Shown here one piece after another: positions 26,270 through 35,234 of a stretch of DNA of 64,000 nt. Position 1 is the first letter of the stretch. Each line of letters begins with the position of its first letter. The position numbers and the translations under genes were made by a program. The notes under the pieces were generated by a model that did no database searches, was not told where the DNA came from, and worked only from the letters and a program-made list of their open reading frames with translations. The DNA comes from SVFI01 sp045588655. GTDB taxonomy: Bacteria; Bacillota; Clostridia; Lachnospirales; Lachnospiraceae. Location: the NCBI GenBank assembly GCA_045588655.1, contig JAZNEP010000023.1, forward strand, positions 17,996 to 81,995, given 5' to 3'.

Positions 26270-27172
26270 ATGAGTCAGTCGATATTAGAATATAATTCAG
26301 TCATAGAAATGAAGCAGGTGAGGAAAAATCTTGGTAGTTTTGTCCTTGATGATATTAGCCTTGAGATACCAAAAGGTTATATTATTGGTCTGATTGGACA
26401 AAACGGTGCAGGTAAAACAACGCTGCTTCATTTGCTTTTGGGATTATATCAACCAAACGAAGGACAGGTACGATTGTTTGAAAAGGAATATGAAAAGGAA
26501 GAAAAACTTATTCGGCAGAACATCGGTGTTGTATTACAGGAACGTCTCTTTGCCACTTCAGATACGCTTATTCAAAATGCAGATTACTATGGGAAATATT
26601 ATGAGAACTATGAGAAAGAGAAATTTTGTGAGTTACTACAGGAATTTGGATTGAACAAGGAGCAGAAATATAAAAAGTTATCCAAGGGTGAGGAACTGAA
26701 ATTTCAATTTGCGTTTGCACTTGCACATAATCCGAAATTACTGATTTTAGATGAAGCCACGGGGAATTTTGATCCAAAGTTTAGGGAAACGTTTTTAGAA
26801 AAAATAAAAGAATTCATTGCAGACGGAGAGCGAAGTGTGATTCTTGCGACACATCTGACGCAGGAACTGGAGCAGATTGCAGATTATATTGTATATCTGG
26901 AGAAAGGGAAGCTTCTATTTGCACATGACATAGAGGAACTAAGGGCACGGTATCGTATTGCGGTTGGAGAACATTATAAGATTAAATTACTTCCGAAACA
27001 GAAGGTAATACATGTGGAGCAGGGCAAACTTTCGACAAGGGCGCTGATTCGTCATCGAAAACATTATTCTTATGATAAGGAATTGACGCTGCTGACACCG
27101 ACGCTTGAGGAACTGATGTATTTTATTACAAAGAGAGAAAGGGGGAGCGATTATGACTTCCAGAGCAATTAA
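26270..27172 (+). CDS. ABC transporter ATP-binding protein (YtrB-like)
   Basis: 300 residues. The start is the ATG 7 nt after TTGGAGG, not the in-frame TTG 15 bases upstream. It has Walker A GQNGAGKTT, a degenerate signature LSKGEELK, Walker B LLILDEATGNFDP and H-loop ATHLT. The C-terminal 90 residues form an extension typical of bacitracin- or Ytr-type ATPases. It overlaps the permease gene by 20 nt. It is one of two ATPases in a five-gene cassette (ATPase, permease, GntR, ATPase, membrane protein), a layout like the ytr cell-envelope-stress operon. Confidence 0.88.
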   Translation: MSQSILEYNSVIEMKQVRKNLGSFVLDDISLEIPKGYIIGLIGQNGAGKTTLLHLLLGLYQPNEGQVRLFEKEYEKEEKLIRQNIGVVLQERLFATSDTLIQNADYYGKYYENYEKEKFCELLQEFGLNKEQKYKKLSKGEELKFQFAFALAHNPKLLILDEATGNFDPKFRETFLEKIKEFIADGERSVILATHLTQELEQIADYIVYLEKGKLLFAHDIEELRARYRIAVGEHYKIKLLPKQKVIHVEQGKLSTRALIRHRKHYSYDKELTLLTPTLEELMYFITKRERGSDYDFQSN

Positions 27173-27866
27173 GGATTATTTCAGGGCATTTAAGGTAAGA
27201 GAGTTGGTTGTTGCCGAAACACTAATGTTATATATTTATCTACTAATCGGACCAATCTATTTTTTGCGACCGAAGGAAGGGAATGTTGACACTGCAACGC
27301 TTTGGATTTATTATTGCGGAGCCATACTTCTTTTGCTTGGAATGACAGGAATGCGTCTAAATCCTGTCGGTATGCCCAAATTGATGTTTTTGTGTCCGAT
27401 GAGTCGCAAGCAGCGTGAAGATTACGTCAGAACCCGATTTTGGGCGCGCTTTACAGTGCCGGCACTGATGTTTGTCATTGCGAGAGGGATACTTTGGATT
27501 GTGTACCCGCAGCAACCGTTTTATCTACTGGTTGATGCGATGCTTCTTATGGGCTTTCTCGGAGCCTCATTTATGACTACTACGGGAAAGTTCAAGACCC
27601 TTGAAGCCACCAAAGATCAACCAAAGCTTCTTCGGGAAAAAGAATTGAAGGGAATGGATGTCAAGGGCCTCTTTGTGTTCCTAATTGGAGTGGTTACCTG
27701 GTTCATTTCTTGTGAAGGTATCGCTTATGGCAGCAGGATAAATGTCGCTGTTTGGATTATGGTTTTAGCGGTACTTGCATGTCAGGTATGGCTAACGGTA
27801 AAGATGCTGCGATATGTGAAACATCTGATAATGCTGGCATGTGATTATGAAAGGATGTGTGACTGA
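27153..27866 (+). CDS. Membrane protein, probable ABC-2-type permease
   Basis: 237 residues with about six membrane helices (ETLMLYIYLLIGPIYFL, TLWIYYCGAILLLLGMTG, FTVPALMFVIARGILWI, LVDAMLLMGFLGASF, VKGLFVFLIGVVTWFISC, VAVWIMVLAVLACQVWL). No family motif is recognised. Position directly behind the ATPase with a 20-nt overlap suggests that it is the membrane part of the first ABC transporter. Confidence 0.7.
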   Translation: MTSRAIKDYFRAFKVRELVVAETLMLYIYLLIGPIYFLRPKEGNVDTATLWIYYCGAILLLLGMTGMRLNPVGMPKLMFLCPMSRKQREDYVRTRFWARFTVPALMFVIARGILWIVYPQQPFYLLVDAMLLMGFLGASFMTTTGKFKTLEATKDQPKLLREKELKGMDVKGLFVFLIGVVTWFISCEGIAYGSRINVAVWIMVLAVLACQVWLTVKMLRYVKHLIMLACDYERMCD

Positions 27867-28249
27867 TGATGAAGATAATCATACAACCACAGGGGACAAT
27901 GGCAATTTATGAACAGATTGTCAATCAGATGAAGGATGCGATTGTGGGCGGAGCATTGCAACCGGGTGAGGCGCTGATGTCAATTCGTGCGCTGGCTGCC
28001 GAGCTTCAGGTTAGTGTGATTACGACCAAACGCGCGTATGAGGAGCTGGAAAAGGAAGGATTGATTCGCTCCGTTGCGGGAAAAGGATTCTATGTATGTG
28101 AATATAATACGGACTATCTGCGTGAAAAACAGCTCATGGGGCTGGAGGAGAGAGTTACGGATGTGATTATGGGGGCAAAGAGTGCAGGACTTTCCTGTGA
28201 TGAGTTTGTGGAGATTGTACGGGCTCTTTATGAGGAAAAGGAGAGATGA
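27866..28249 (+). CDS. GntR family regulator, YtrA subfamily
   Basis: 127 residues. The winged helix contains AIYEQIVNQMKDAIVGGALQPGEALMSIRALAAELQVS and TTKRAYEELEKEGLIRSVAGKGFYV. Only a short C-terminal dimerisation segment follows, which defines the YtrA type. The start overlaps the permease stop (TGATG). It probably represses its own operon through the concentric palindrome at 26208-26257, with release by cell-envelope antibiotics or a related signal (known for family members, inferred here). Confidence 0.93.
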   Translation: MMKIIIQPQGTMAIYEQIVNQMKDAIVGGALQPGEALMSIRALAAELQVSVITTKRAYEELEKEGLIRSVAGKGFYVCEYNTDYLREKQLMGLEERVTDVIMGAKSAGLSCDEFVEIVRALYEEKER

Positions 28250-28253
28250 AAGA

Positions 28254-28910
28254 ATGAACGAAAGAGGAATTTTAGAGCTTGAGAATGTGAGTGGAGCGAC
28301 AAAGAAAAATTATTGTCTGCAGAATATTTCTTTTGTGTTACCTGCGGGTTACATTGCAGGAATAGCAGGGGAGAACGGAGCAGGAAAAACCACCTTGTTT
28401 GACTATATAATGAATCCGAAAAAGCAGTATGAGGGTAGTATATTTATAAATGGCCGAGAAATTCATGAGGACTACGTTAGCATAAGACAACAGATTGGTT
28501 TTGTTTCCGAAAAGAATCGTTTCTTTATGGCAAAATCAGCCAGAGAGAATGCGAAGCTTGCAGCATGCTTTTTTGATGAATGGGATTACCCTTTGTTTGA
28601 AAAAACAATGAAGGAGTTGCAGGTGCCAAGCACACGACTGCTGTGTAATCTGTCCCGCGGAGAGTATATGAAATTTCAGACTGCATATGCGATGGCCCAT
28701 CATCCGGTATTGTATCTGTTGGACGAGGTGACGGCCGGAATGGATCCGGTATTCCGTGTTGACTATTTTAATTTGCTACAGCGTTTGATTGAAAAGGAAG
28801 ACACCTCGGTGCTGATGATTAGTCACATTCAGGAAGAGATGGAGCGAAAGATGGATTATGTGGGAATTATGGAAGAAGGGAGACTTGTGTCATGGAAGGA
28901 AGCAATCTAA
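28254..28910 (+). CDS. ABC transporter ATP-binding protein, second of the cassette
   Basis: 218 residues. The ATG behind AAAAGGAGAG was chosen over an in-frame upstream start that lies within the GntR gene. Walker A GENGAGKTT, signature LSRGEYMK and Walker B LYLLDEVTAGMDP are seen, then ISHIQEE as H-loop. It is shorter than the first ATPase, lacking its C-terminal extension. It overlaps the following membrane-protein gene by 19 nt. Confidence 0.88.
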   Translation: MNERGILELENVSGATKKNYCLQNISFVLPAGYIAGIAGENGAGKTTLFDYIMNPKKQYEGSIFINGREIHEDYVSIRQQIGFVSEKNRFFMAKSARENAKLAACFFDEWDYPLFEKTMKELQVPSTRLLCNLSRGEYMKFQTAYAMAHHPVLYLLDEVTAGMDPVFRVDYFNLLQRLIEKEDTSVLMISHIQEEMERKMDYVGIMEEGRLVSWKEAI

Positions 28911-29428
28911 AAAGAGAATCCGCATCAAATGAGCAAAAAACGGAACTTTTTTATCATACCTTGTTTCGTCAGGGATCAGATCAGCTGTCACCGGAGATTG
29001 TGACGTATATGCTGTTATGTATTAGCATGCTTCTATTGTTTATACCGGTACAGGAGTTGTTGCCTTTGCTGGAGAATGACAATATACTTGTGATATGGGC
29101 TTTTAATTTGCTCACTGTTATGGCAGTAACGTTTTATATGAAGAAATATCATGTGATTGCATGTAACAAACAAATGGAAACTATCGCGGATTGTATTCTT
29201 TATATGCCGGTGGACAAAAAGGCGTATAAAAAATACATCTTCAAACAGTTGCTACAATTTTTGAAAAAGATTTCGATAGCGGGAGTGATACAACAGCTGA
29301 GTGTAGCGCTGATAGCCTACCATACCATTAGTTTTTGGAATATACTGTATGTGTTAGTGCAGACATTTTTGATACCGGTTGTTTTTTGCAGCTACCCGAT
29401 TCTGTTTCGTAAAAGTACAAAGAGTTAG
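28892..29428 (+). CDS. Membrane protein, probable partner of the second ATPase
   Basis: 178 residues, about four helices (IVTYMLLCISMLLLFIPV, ILVIWAFNLLTVMAVTFYM, ISIAGVIQQLSVALIAY, ILYVLVQTFLIPVVFC). The Lys/Tyr-rich segment between helices 2 and 3 (MPVDKKAYKKYIFKQ) resembles the elbow seen in ABC-2 permeases. The family is unknown; the call rests on position and topology. Confidence 0.65.
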   Translation: MEGSNLKRESASNEQKTELFYHTLFRQGSDQLSPEIVTYMLLCISMLLLFIPVQELLPLLENDNILVIWAFNLLTVMAVTFYMKKYHVIACNKQMETIADCILYMPVDKKAYKKYIFKQLLQFLKKISIAGVIQQLSVALIAYHTISFWNILYVLVQTFLIPVVFCSYPILFRKSTKS

Positions 29429-29444
29429 GAGAAAGGAGTTACCT

Positions 29445-30101
29445 ATGACTTACCAAGATATTTTAAACAATGAAGAAGTGAAAGCATACATACAAAAGGG
29501 AAATTCTAACCTGGATGTCCTTGGATATACCGATCATTCACAGGCGCACAGCAAACTTGTGGCAGAGCGTGCGGCGGAGATTCTTGAAAAACTTGGCTAT
29601 GGTGTGCATGAGATGGAACTGGCTCAAATTGCAGGCTATATGCACGATATAGGAAATGTAATCAATCGAAAAAACCACGCCGAGTATGGTGCAATTCTTG
29701 CAAATGATATTTTAAAAGAGACAGATATGCCTCTTTCTGACAGAGTTACTGTTATATCGGCGATAGGAAATCACGATGAGGGGACCGGCGGAGCGAAAGA
29801 TGCAATCTCTGCAGCACTGATTATTGCAGATAAGACAGATGTGCGAAGAAACCGCGTTACCGAAAAGGAAACGGCAAAATTTGATATCCACGATCGCGTT
29901 AACTATGCAGTAACCAGTACAGAGCTTACTGTGGATGCAGAGAAGATGGAAATTACACTCCATCTTGAAGTTGACGAAACGATATGCAGTATGTATGAAT
30001 ATTTTGATATTTTCTTAGGAAGAATGATGATGTCGCGTGGCGCAGCGGAGATGCTTGGTGCGAAATTCAAGCTTCGCGTGAACGGCGGAAAGGTGTTGTA
30101 A
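29445..30101 (+). CDS. HD domain-containing phosphohydrolase
   Basis: 218 residues. The start is the ATG behind GAAAGGAG; an in-frame upstream start lies inside the preceding membrane-protein gene. The HD metal site is His31 or His35, His66-Asp67 (YMHDIGN) and a late Asp (IIADKTD), with GNHDEGTGG between. Such HD proteins hydrolyse nucleotides or phosphate esters. The C-terminal 60 residues form a separate beta-rich part. It is followed by a bidirectional terminator. Confidence 0.88.
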   Translation: MTYQDILNNEEVKAYIQKGNSNLDVLGYTDHSQAHSKLVAERAAEILEKLGYGVHEMELAQIAGYMHDIGNVINRKNHAEYGAILANDILKETDMPLSDRVTVISAIGNHDEGTGGAKDAISAALIIADKTDVRRNRVTEKETAKFDIHDRVNYAVTSTELTVDAEKMEITLHLEVDETICSMYEYFDIFLGRMMMSRGAAEMLGAKFKLRVNGGKVL

Positions 30102-30118
30102 AAATTAGGATAAAATGA

Positions 30119-30152
30119 AAGGGCTCTTGCGTGAACATGAGCCCTTGTTTTT
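30119..30152. terminator. Intrinsic terminator between convergent genes
   Basis: AAGGGCTC / GAGCCCTT stem with a 12-nt loop and a T tract. It also sits at the 3' end of the minus-strand lipoprotein gene. Confidence 0.8.
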
Positions 30153-30594
30153 ATTTGTTCTCAGCTTTAATGCCGTTAAATTCACCATTTAAAAGACTGA
30201 TTTCAATTGTCAGTTGATCATCTTCGAAAGTAAAAGATTCGTACTTTTCGCCTTCGACGGGAATATAGTTTTGTCCGAAACAAGCAATGATATCAGCTGT
30301 TGTTTTAAGTCGCTGACCGTGGTAGATGAGTTTTATATCGGATAGTCCGCAAATTACTTCGGATTTAGCATTATAGATACAATGGAATTCCATTGATTCG
30401 ACGCATTCGCTTCCGTCAATATCAAAACCGACATTTTCATATTCGTAGGTAAACGATGCATCCATAACCAGATTCTGCATCTTTTCAGTTGTTTTTTTGC
30501 CGATATACACTCCGTTGAGGGATAATGTGTCCTTCGGCGTAGCGCAACCGGAAAGTATGAGCGCAAGAAGAAGTGGGATGATTATTTTTTTCAT
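30151..30594 (-). CDS. Small lipoprotein
   Basis: 147 residues. The signal peptide MKKIIIPLLLALILSGC ends in a clear lipobox (LSGC), so Cys17 would be lipidated and anchored to the outer face of the membrane. The mature part is beta-rich, with no recognised motif. The start has AAGGAGTT-type ribosome binding site in the minus strand. Function unknown. Confidence 0.82.
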   Translation of the reverse strand: MKKIIIPLLLALILSGCATPKDTLSLNGVYIGKKTTEKMQNLVMDASFTYEYENVGFDIDGSECVESMEFHCIYNAKSEVICGLSDIKLIYHGQRLKTTADIIACFGQNYIPVEGEKYESFTFEDDQLTIEISLLNGEFNGIKAENK

Positions 30595-30683
30595 AAGGGT
30601 AACTCCTTTTTTTGGAATTATTTTATCAATAGGGTGTATTTAGTGTAAATGTTTGTCGCGACCATGTCAAGGAAGACTCTTTC

Positions 30684-30712
30684 TTGAAGCGCAGGGAGGA
30701 ACATGGTATGAT
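30684..30712 (+). promoter_or_regulatory. Promoter of the ArAE gene
   Basis: TTGAAG, 17 nt, TATGAT. Confidence 0.6.
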
Positions 30713-30778
30713 AGTTTAATAAAAAACGCGTTGTATGAGGATACTATGACATACGAATAGAAAGATTGGAGATTGGCG

Positions 30779-31744
30779 TTGAACCGAGAAAAGATTTTAA
30801 ATTCAATAAAATTATGTGTTGCAGTCATTTTGGGGATTACGTTTGCAAACCTGCTGAATCTGGAATATCAGACTTCTGCGGGTATTGTAGCGATTCTGAC
30901 CATTCTGCGTACAAAAAAGGAGACCATTCAGACCGCGGTGGGACGTGCACTTGCATTTGTTGTATCGCTTCTGATTTGGTTTGCGTGCTTTTATTTTTGG
31001 GGGATTACCATTGAGGCGTTTCTTGTCTTCTTGATCATTTATATCTTTATATGTCATTTCATGAATTGGACGTATGCGATTACAATGAATGCAGTGCTTG
31101 TGTCACATTTTGTTACGTCGGGCCGTTTGGATGCGCAGGCGATTCTGAATGAGATTCTTATATTCCTGATTGGTGTGAGTGTCGGTATTATAATGAACCT
31201 TCATCTGAGAAAGAACGTACACCATTTTGAAAAAATGAAACGGGAGACGGATGAACATATTATTCGTATTCTGGCCCGTATGTCAGTACGCATGGAAAAT
31301 CACGATATAACGGATTACAACGGAGAATGTTTTAAAGAGTTGGCAGAAATTTTGCGTGATACAAAGAACATGGCAGAATTTAATTATAACAATCAGTTTA
31401 ACAAGTATGATATTTTTGACCTTGAGTACATCGCCATGCGCGAGAGACAGTGTGTGGTACTGTATGAAATGTACAGCCTGCTTCGTCATCTTGAGACGAC
31501 ACCGCGTACGACACGTAAAGTGTCCGATTTTTTGGATAGGTTGTCGCATGTGCTGGATGAGAAAAATGACGGAACGGAGCTTATGGAAGGATTTAAGAAA
31601 TTGGATGCTTACATGAAAAAGCAACCGCTTCCGGTGGAGAGACAGGAGTTTGAGGATCGCGCGAGGTTGTTTTGCTTTATGAGAAATATGGAGCATTTTA
31701 TACGCATCAAGATGGAGTTTGTAAAAGCGCACGGATCCCTTTAA
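30779..31744 (+). CDS. Aromatic acid exporter family (ArAE_1) membrane protein
   Basis: About 321 residues. The most likely start is the TTG 7 nt after GGAG; a TTG at 30773 is too close. Four to five helices at residues 10-140 (SIKLCVAVILGITFANLL, TAVGRALAFVVSLLIWFACF, AFLVFLIIYIFICHF) with the QTSAGIVAILTILRTKKET segment match the ArAE/YgaE-like family. The C-terminal half is a cytoplasmic helical domain. Transport of aromatic acids is known for distant family members only. The last 38 bases overlap the convergent acyltransferase gene. Confidence 0.82.
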   Translation: MNREKILNSIKLCVAVILGITFANLLNLEYQTSAGIVAILTILRTKKETIQTAVGRALAFVVSLLIWFACFYFWGITIEAFLVFLIIYIFICHFMNWTYAITMNAVLVSHFVTSGRLDAQAILNEILIFLIGVSVGIIMNLHLRKNVHHFEKMKRETDEHIIRILARMSVRMENHDITDYNGECFKELAEILRDTKNMAEFNYNNQFNKYDIFDLEYIAMRERQCVVLYEMYSLLRHLETTPRTTRKVSDFLDRLSHVLDEKNDGTELMEGFKKLDAYMKKQPLPVERQEFEDRARLFCFMRNMEHFIRIKMEFVKAHGSL

Positions 31745-32747
31745 AGAGAAGCTGACGAAGCAAATCCACACAGGCTCCCACGATAAAAATGAGAGCGACG
31801 CAGGATGGGATATATAAAATCAGCCAAGGAGAATGTGTAAATTCCGCGCTCTTAAGAAGGCTACGCCACATGTAGTAGTTGAGAAGCTGACCATCGTGTA
31901 GTAGGTAAATGCCCAAAGTGGTAGAGGCAAGCAAATTGATGACTTTGCTTGGACGGATGGTAAGATGCAGGAAAAACAAGAATACACTGATACTGAGAGC
32001 AATCATCAAAATGGTATTCGGACGCCAAAAATAGTTGTTTCCGTAGATGCCTACTTTGTTGAACAGCGGCTGAAATTTGTGAAGAAGGATAATAGCACAC
32101 TCCATAAGTAAAAAAACACATCCGGAAATGCAAAGCCACTGTCTGGAGCGAGTAAGATGCTGTGGTGGATATAAACGAATGTAGGCGCCGATCATGTAGA
32201 CAATATAGAGCCACAGAAAGCGATTGTAATAAAATAAAGTTTCTGTGTCATTTTTTAAGGCACCATACACGGTAGGAATAATACAAAATATAATCAGACA
32301 TAGCAGTAACATTTTTTGAAATTCGGCTTGAGATAATTTGAGCAGAAGTTTGTTGACATAGGGTGAAAACAGATAAATCATAACGTAAGCGGTAGCAAAC
32401 CAGTATTTGTATTCTGTGATTGGAAAAAAGTTAATGAAAATAGTGCGTTTATCCAGCGTAAGTAATCCAAAATGAGCGCATAAAAACACACAAATCCAAT
32501 TGTAAAATTGTACCTGTAATAACAAAGAAACCAGCTTTTGAATTTTAAATTTACCATGAATCATATGATAACCGGAAATCAGGAGAAACAGGTTTACCCC
32601 CAACTCACCAAACATACATACCGTATCTACAAGAAATTGATTTGTGCAAAATGCAGAATATTCAAATCCACCCTCAAAGACACAGTGGAATGAAATAATC
32701 AGAAAAATAGATACAATGCGCAATAACTCAAATTTAGAATCTCTCAT
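31707..32747 (-). CDS. Acyltransferase family 3 membrane protein
   Basis: 346 residues, ten or more helices. The N-terminus RDSKFELLRIVSIFLIISFHC carries the conserved Arg and catalytic His of acyltransferase-3 (OafA/WecH-like) proteins. LGVNLFLLISGYHM and a late LLASTTLGIYLLHDGQLL also fit. I chose the ATG that leaves this N-terminus; an in-frame frame runs much further upstream but reads through the divergent promoter region. It probably O-acetylates a surface sugar. The 3' ends of this gene and the ArAE gene overlap by 38 bp. Confidence 0.88.
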   Translation of the reverse strand: MRDSKFELLRIVSIFLIISFHCVFEGGFEYSAFCTNQFLVDTVCMFGELGVNLFLLISGYHMIHGKFKIQKLVSLLLQVQFYNWICVFLCAHFGLLTLDKRTIFINFFPITEYKYWFATAYVMIYLFSPYVNKLLLKLSQAEFQKMLLLCLIIFCIIPTVYGALKNDTETLFYYNRFLWLYIVYMIGAYIRLYPPQHLTRSRQWLCISGCVFLLMECAIILLHKFQPLFNKVGIYGNNYFWRPNTILMIALSISVFLFFLHLTIRPSKVINLLASTTLGIYLLHDGQLLNYYMWRSLLKSAEFTHSPWLILYIPSCVALIFIVGACVDLLRQLLFKGIRALLQTPS

Positions 32748-32797
32748 AACAGACCTGCTTTCCATACGTTGTTTAGCCTTTGTAAAATTATATAAAG

Positions 32798-32803
32798 TAT
32801 AAT
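32798..32803 (+). promoter_or_regulatory. Possible -10 element upstream of the cyclase gene
   Basis: TATAAT lies 38 nt before the start. No good -35 hexamer is visible at the right distance. Confidence 0.35.
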
Positions 32804-32840
32804 ACGTGGAAAAAATTTTGACAATAAAAAGGAGCGAAAC

Positions 32841-33434
32841 ATGAAAATCTATGATATCTCGCAGGAGGTGTTCGGTTGCACGGTGTTCCCCGGTGACCCA
32901 CAGCCGCAGAAAATAACCGTATCCGATATGTGCGACGGAGCAATGTATAACCTCACGGAGCTTCATATGTGTGCGCACAACGGAACGCATGTAGATGCGC
33001 CGTATCATTTTATCAACGACGGAAAACGAATGGATGAAATCCCGCTTGAAAAGTTCATCGGACCGGCCTATGTGGCTGCGCATGAGGGCGATTTGAGTGC
33101 AACGGATGCAAAAGAGATTCTTGCAAGAGCGAAAGCTGCGGATGAGCGCAGTGCAAAGCGGATACTACTCAAGGGGAATCTTATTGTAACTGCAGAGGCA
33201 GCACAGGTGTTTGCAGATGAGGGCGTATACCTTGTGGGAAATGAATCGCAGACGGTGGGACCTGAAAATGCCCCCATGCAGGTGCATCTGATACTTCTTG
33301 GTGCAGAGATTGTGCTTTTGGAAGGCGTGCGCCTTGCCAAGGTTTTAGAGGGCGTATATTTTCTCAATGCAGCGCCAATCAATCTGGGTGGAAGTGACGG
33401 TGCGCCGTGTCGGGCGGTACTTATGGAGCTATAG
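32841..33434 (+). CDS. Cyclase family protein (kynurenine formamidase-like)
   Basis: 197 residues. The metal motif HNGTHVDAPYHF is the hallmark of the PF04199 cyclase/arylformamidase fold, and the N-terminal DISQEV and late GVRLAKVLEGVYFLNAAPINLGG strands match. Members hydrolyse N-formylkynurenine or related amides and esters. The true substrate is unknown. It starts after AAGGAGCG and may be cotranscribed with proS 36 nt downstream. Confidence 0.9.
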   Translation: MKIYDISQEVFGCTVFPGDPQPQKITVSDMCDGAMYNLTELHMCAHNGTHVDAPYHFINDGKRMDEIPLEKFIGPAYVAAHEGDLSATDAKEILARAKAADERSAKRILLKGNLIVTAEAAQVFADEGVYLVGNESQTVGPENAPMQVHLILLGAEIVLLEGVRLAKVLEGVYFLNAAPINLGGSDGAPCRAVLMEL

Positions 33435-33470
33435 TGTGAAAATACAACGAGAATGAAAGGATAGAAAAAT

Positions 33471-35192
33471 ATGAAAATCAGAAATTTAGTAGGGCAGAGA
33501 TTTAAGGAAAGACCGGCAGATTGTGTGATTGACAGCCATGCATTGATGGTGCGAGGCGGATACATGAAATATGTCGGAAATGGTATTTTTTCAGAGTTTC
33601 CGATTTTACGGAGAGTGACTTCCAAAATCGAAGCAATTATCAGAGAAGAGATGAATGCAATCGACGGACAGGAAGTATTATTTCCGGTAGTGATGCCTGC
33701 GGAATTGTGGAAAGAATCAGGAAGATATGACAGCATCGCAAGCGAGTTGGTTCGATTCGAGGACCGTAACCAGTCAAAAATGGTACTGGGAATGACGCAT
33801 GAAGAAGCTGCAGTGCATCTGGTGCGTGAGTATGGCCAGTCTTATCAGCAGTATCCGTTTATGATTTATCAGATTCAGAGAAAATTTAGGGATGAGGCCA
33901 GACCGAGAGCGGGAATGATTCGTGTACGTGAATTTACGATGAAGGATGCGTATTCCTTCCATACCTCGCAGGAAGATTTGGAGCAGTATTATGATAAGTG
34001 TTATGATGCATATAATCGAATTTTCCGGCGTGCAGGGATTCCACAGGTCGTAACGGTAGCTTCTGATTCGGGCATGATGGGTGGAAGCATTTCTCATGAG
34101 TACATGCTGTTAAATGAAGTCGGAGAGGACTCCATCGTTCTGTGTTCGGAGTGTGATTACCGTGCCAACATGGAAGCGGCGGAAAATATATTTAAGACCG
34201 GAGAAGCAGGAACACTTTCTGAGCTTAAGTGCATTGAGACACCGGATTGTAAAACCATAGAAGATGTTTGTAATTTTCTGCAAAGTGACGTGGCAGCATC
34301 CTGCAAAGCGGTGGTATATCAGAAAAATGCAGACGATGCTTTTGTCGTTGCCTTTGTAAGAGGAGATTATGAGGTCAATGAGACAAAGCTGCGCAACCTG
34401 GTCGGAGAGGACATTCATCCGGCGATGATTGAAGGGGACGCGCCTTTGGTAGCAGGATATATCGGACCGTATGGAATTTCAGATCAGGTAACTTATTACT
34501 GTGATCGTTCCTTGGAAGGAATTGATGCGCTTGTTGCAGGAGCAAATAAAGAAGGCTATCACTATACCGGGCTAAATTTAGAAAGAGACCTGGAGAATGT
34601 GACATATGTCGATATCGCAAAAGTGAAAGAGGGCAGTATCTGTCCATGCTGCGGTAAACCGGCATTGATGATTAAAAGAGGTATTGAGGTGGGAAATATT
34701 TTCCAGCTCGGAACAAAATATACAAAGAGCATGAATATGCAATACGTGGAAAAAGATGGCTCCGTGCATCATCCGATTATGGGATGCTATGGTATCGGTG
34801 TTGGAAGACTGGCAGCAGCTGTGTGTGAAGAGAAGCATGATGAGTATGGACCAATCTGGCCGATTTCTATTGCTCCGTGGGAGGTGCATTTGTGTTGTAT
34901 CCGTCCGGATGACGAGGAAACCAAACGTGTGGCGGATGAATTATACAAAGAATTGCAAAAAAACCGGGTGGAGGTCATCTATGATGAAAGAGATGGAGTA
35001 CGGGCCGGAGAGATGTTTGCGGATGCGGATTTGCTGGGCGTTCCGATTCGTGTTGTGGTAAGTCCGAGAAATCTGAAAGAAAACAAAATCGAAGTGACAA
35101 CAAGAGACAAATCTTTGAAGGATGCGGTGGATACAAACGAAATCATGGATTACATTTTAAAACTAAAAGAGAAGATGTATCAGGAGATGTAG
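33471..35192 (+). CDS. proS: Prolyl-tRNA synthetase (bacterial type)
   Basis: 573 residues, normal for the bacterial type with an editing insert. Class II motif 2 is RDEARPRAGMIRVREFTMKDAY with preceding THEEA; motif 3 is MGCYGIGVGRLAAA. The INS editing domain lies between about residues 225 and 400. A CPCCG pair sits near 390. The C-terminal anticodon-binding domain starts near PWEVHLCCI. It charges tRNA-Pro and clears mischarged Ala. The start follows GAAAGGAT. Confidence 0.97.
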   Translation: MKIRNLVGQRFKERPADCVIDSHALMVRGGYMKYVGNGIFSEFPILRRVTSKIEAIIREEMNAIDGQEVLFPVVMPAELWKESGRYDSIASELVRFEDRNQSKMVLGMTHEEAAVHLVREYGQSYQQYPFMIYQIQRKFRDEARPRAGMIRVREFTMKDAYSFHTSQEDLEQYYDKCYDAYNRIFRRAGIPQVVTVASDSGMMGGSISHEYMLLNEVGEDSIVLCSECDYRANMEAAENIFKTGEAGTLSELKCIETPDCKTIEDVCNFLQSDVAASCKAVVYQKNADDAFVVAFVRGDYEVNETKLRNLVGEDIHPAMIEGDAPLVAGYIGPYGISDQVTYYCDRSLEGIDALVAGANKEGYHYTGLNLERDLENVTYVDIAKVKEGSICPCCGKPALMIKRGIEVGNIFQLGTKYTKSMNMQYVEKDGSVHHPIMGCYGIGVGRLAAAVCEEKHDEYGPIWPISIAPWEVHLCCIRPDDEETKRVADELYKELQKNRVEVIYDERDGVRAGEMFADADLLGVPIRVVVSPRNLKENKIEVTTRDKSLKDAVDTNEIMDYILKLKEKMYQEM

Positions 35193-35234
35193 TAGATAGA
35201 AACCGGTTTCGGAAGAAGGGAGAAGGAAAGCGCG

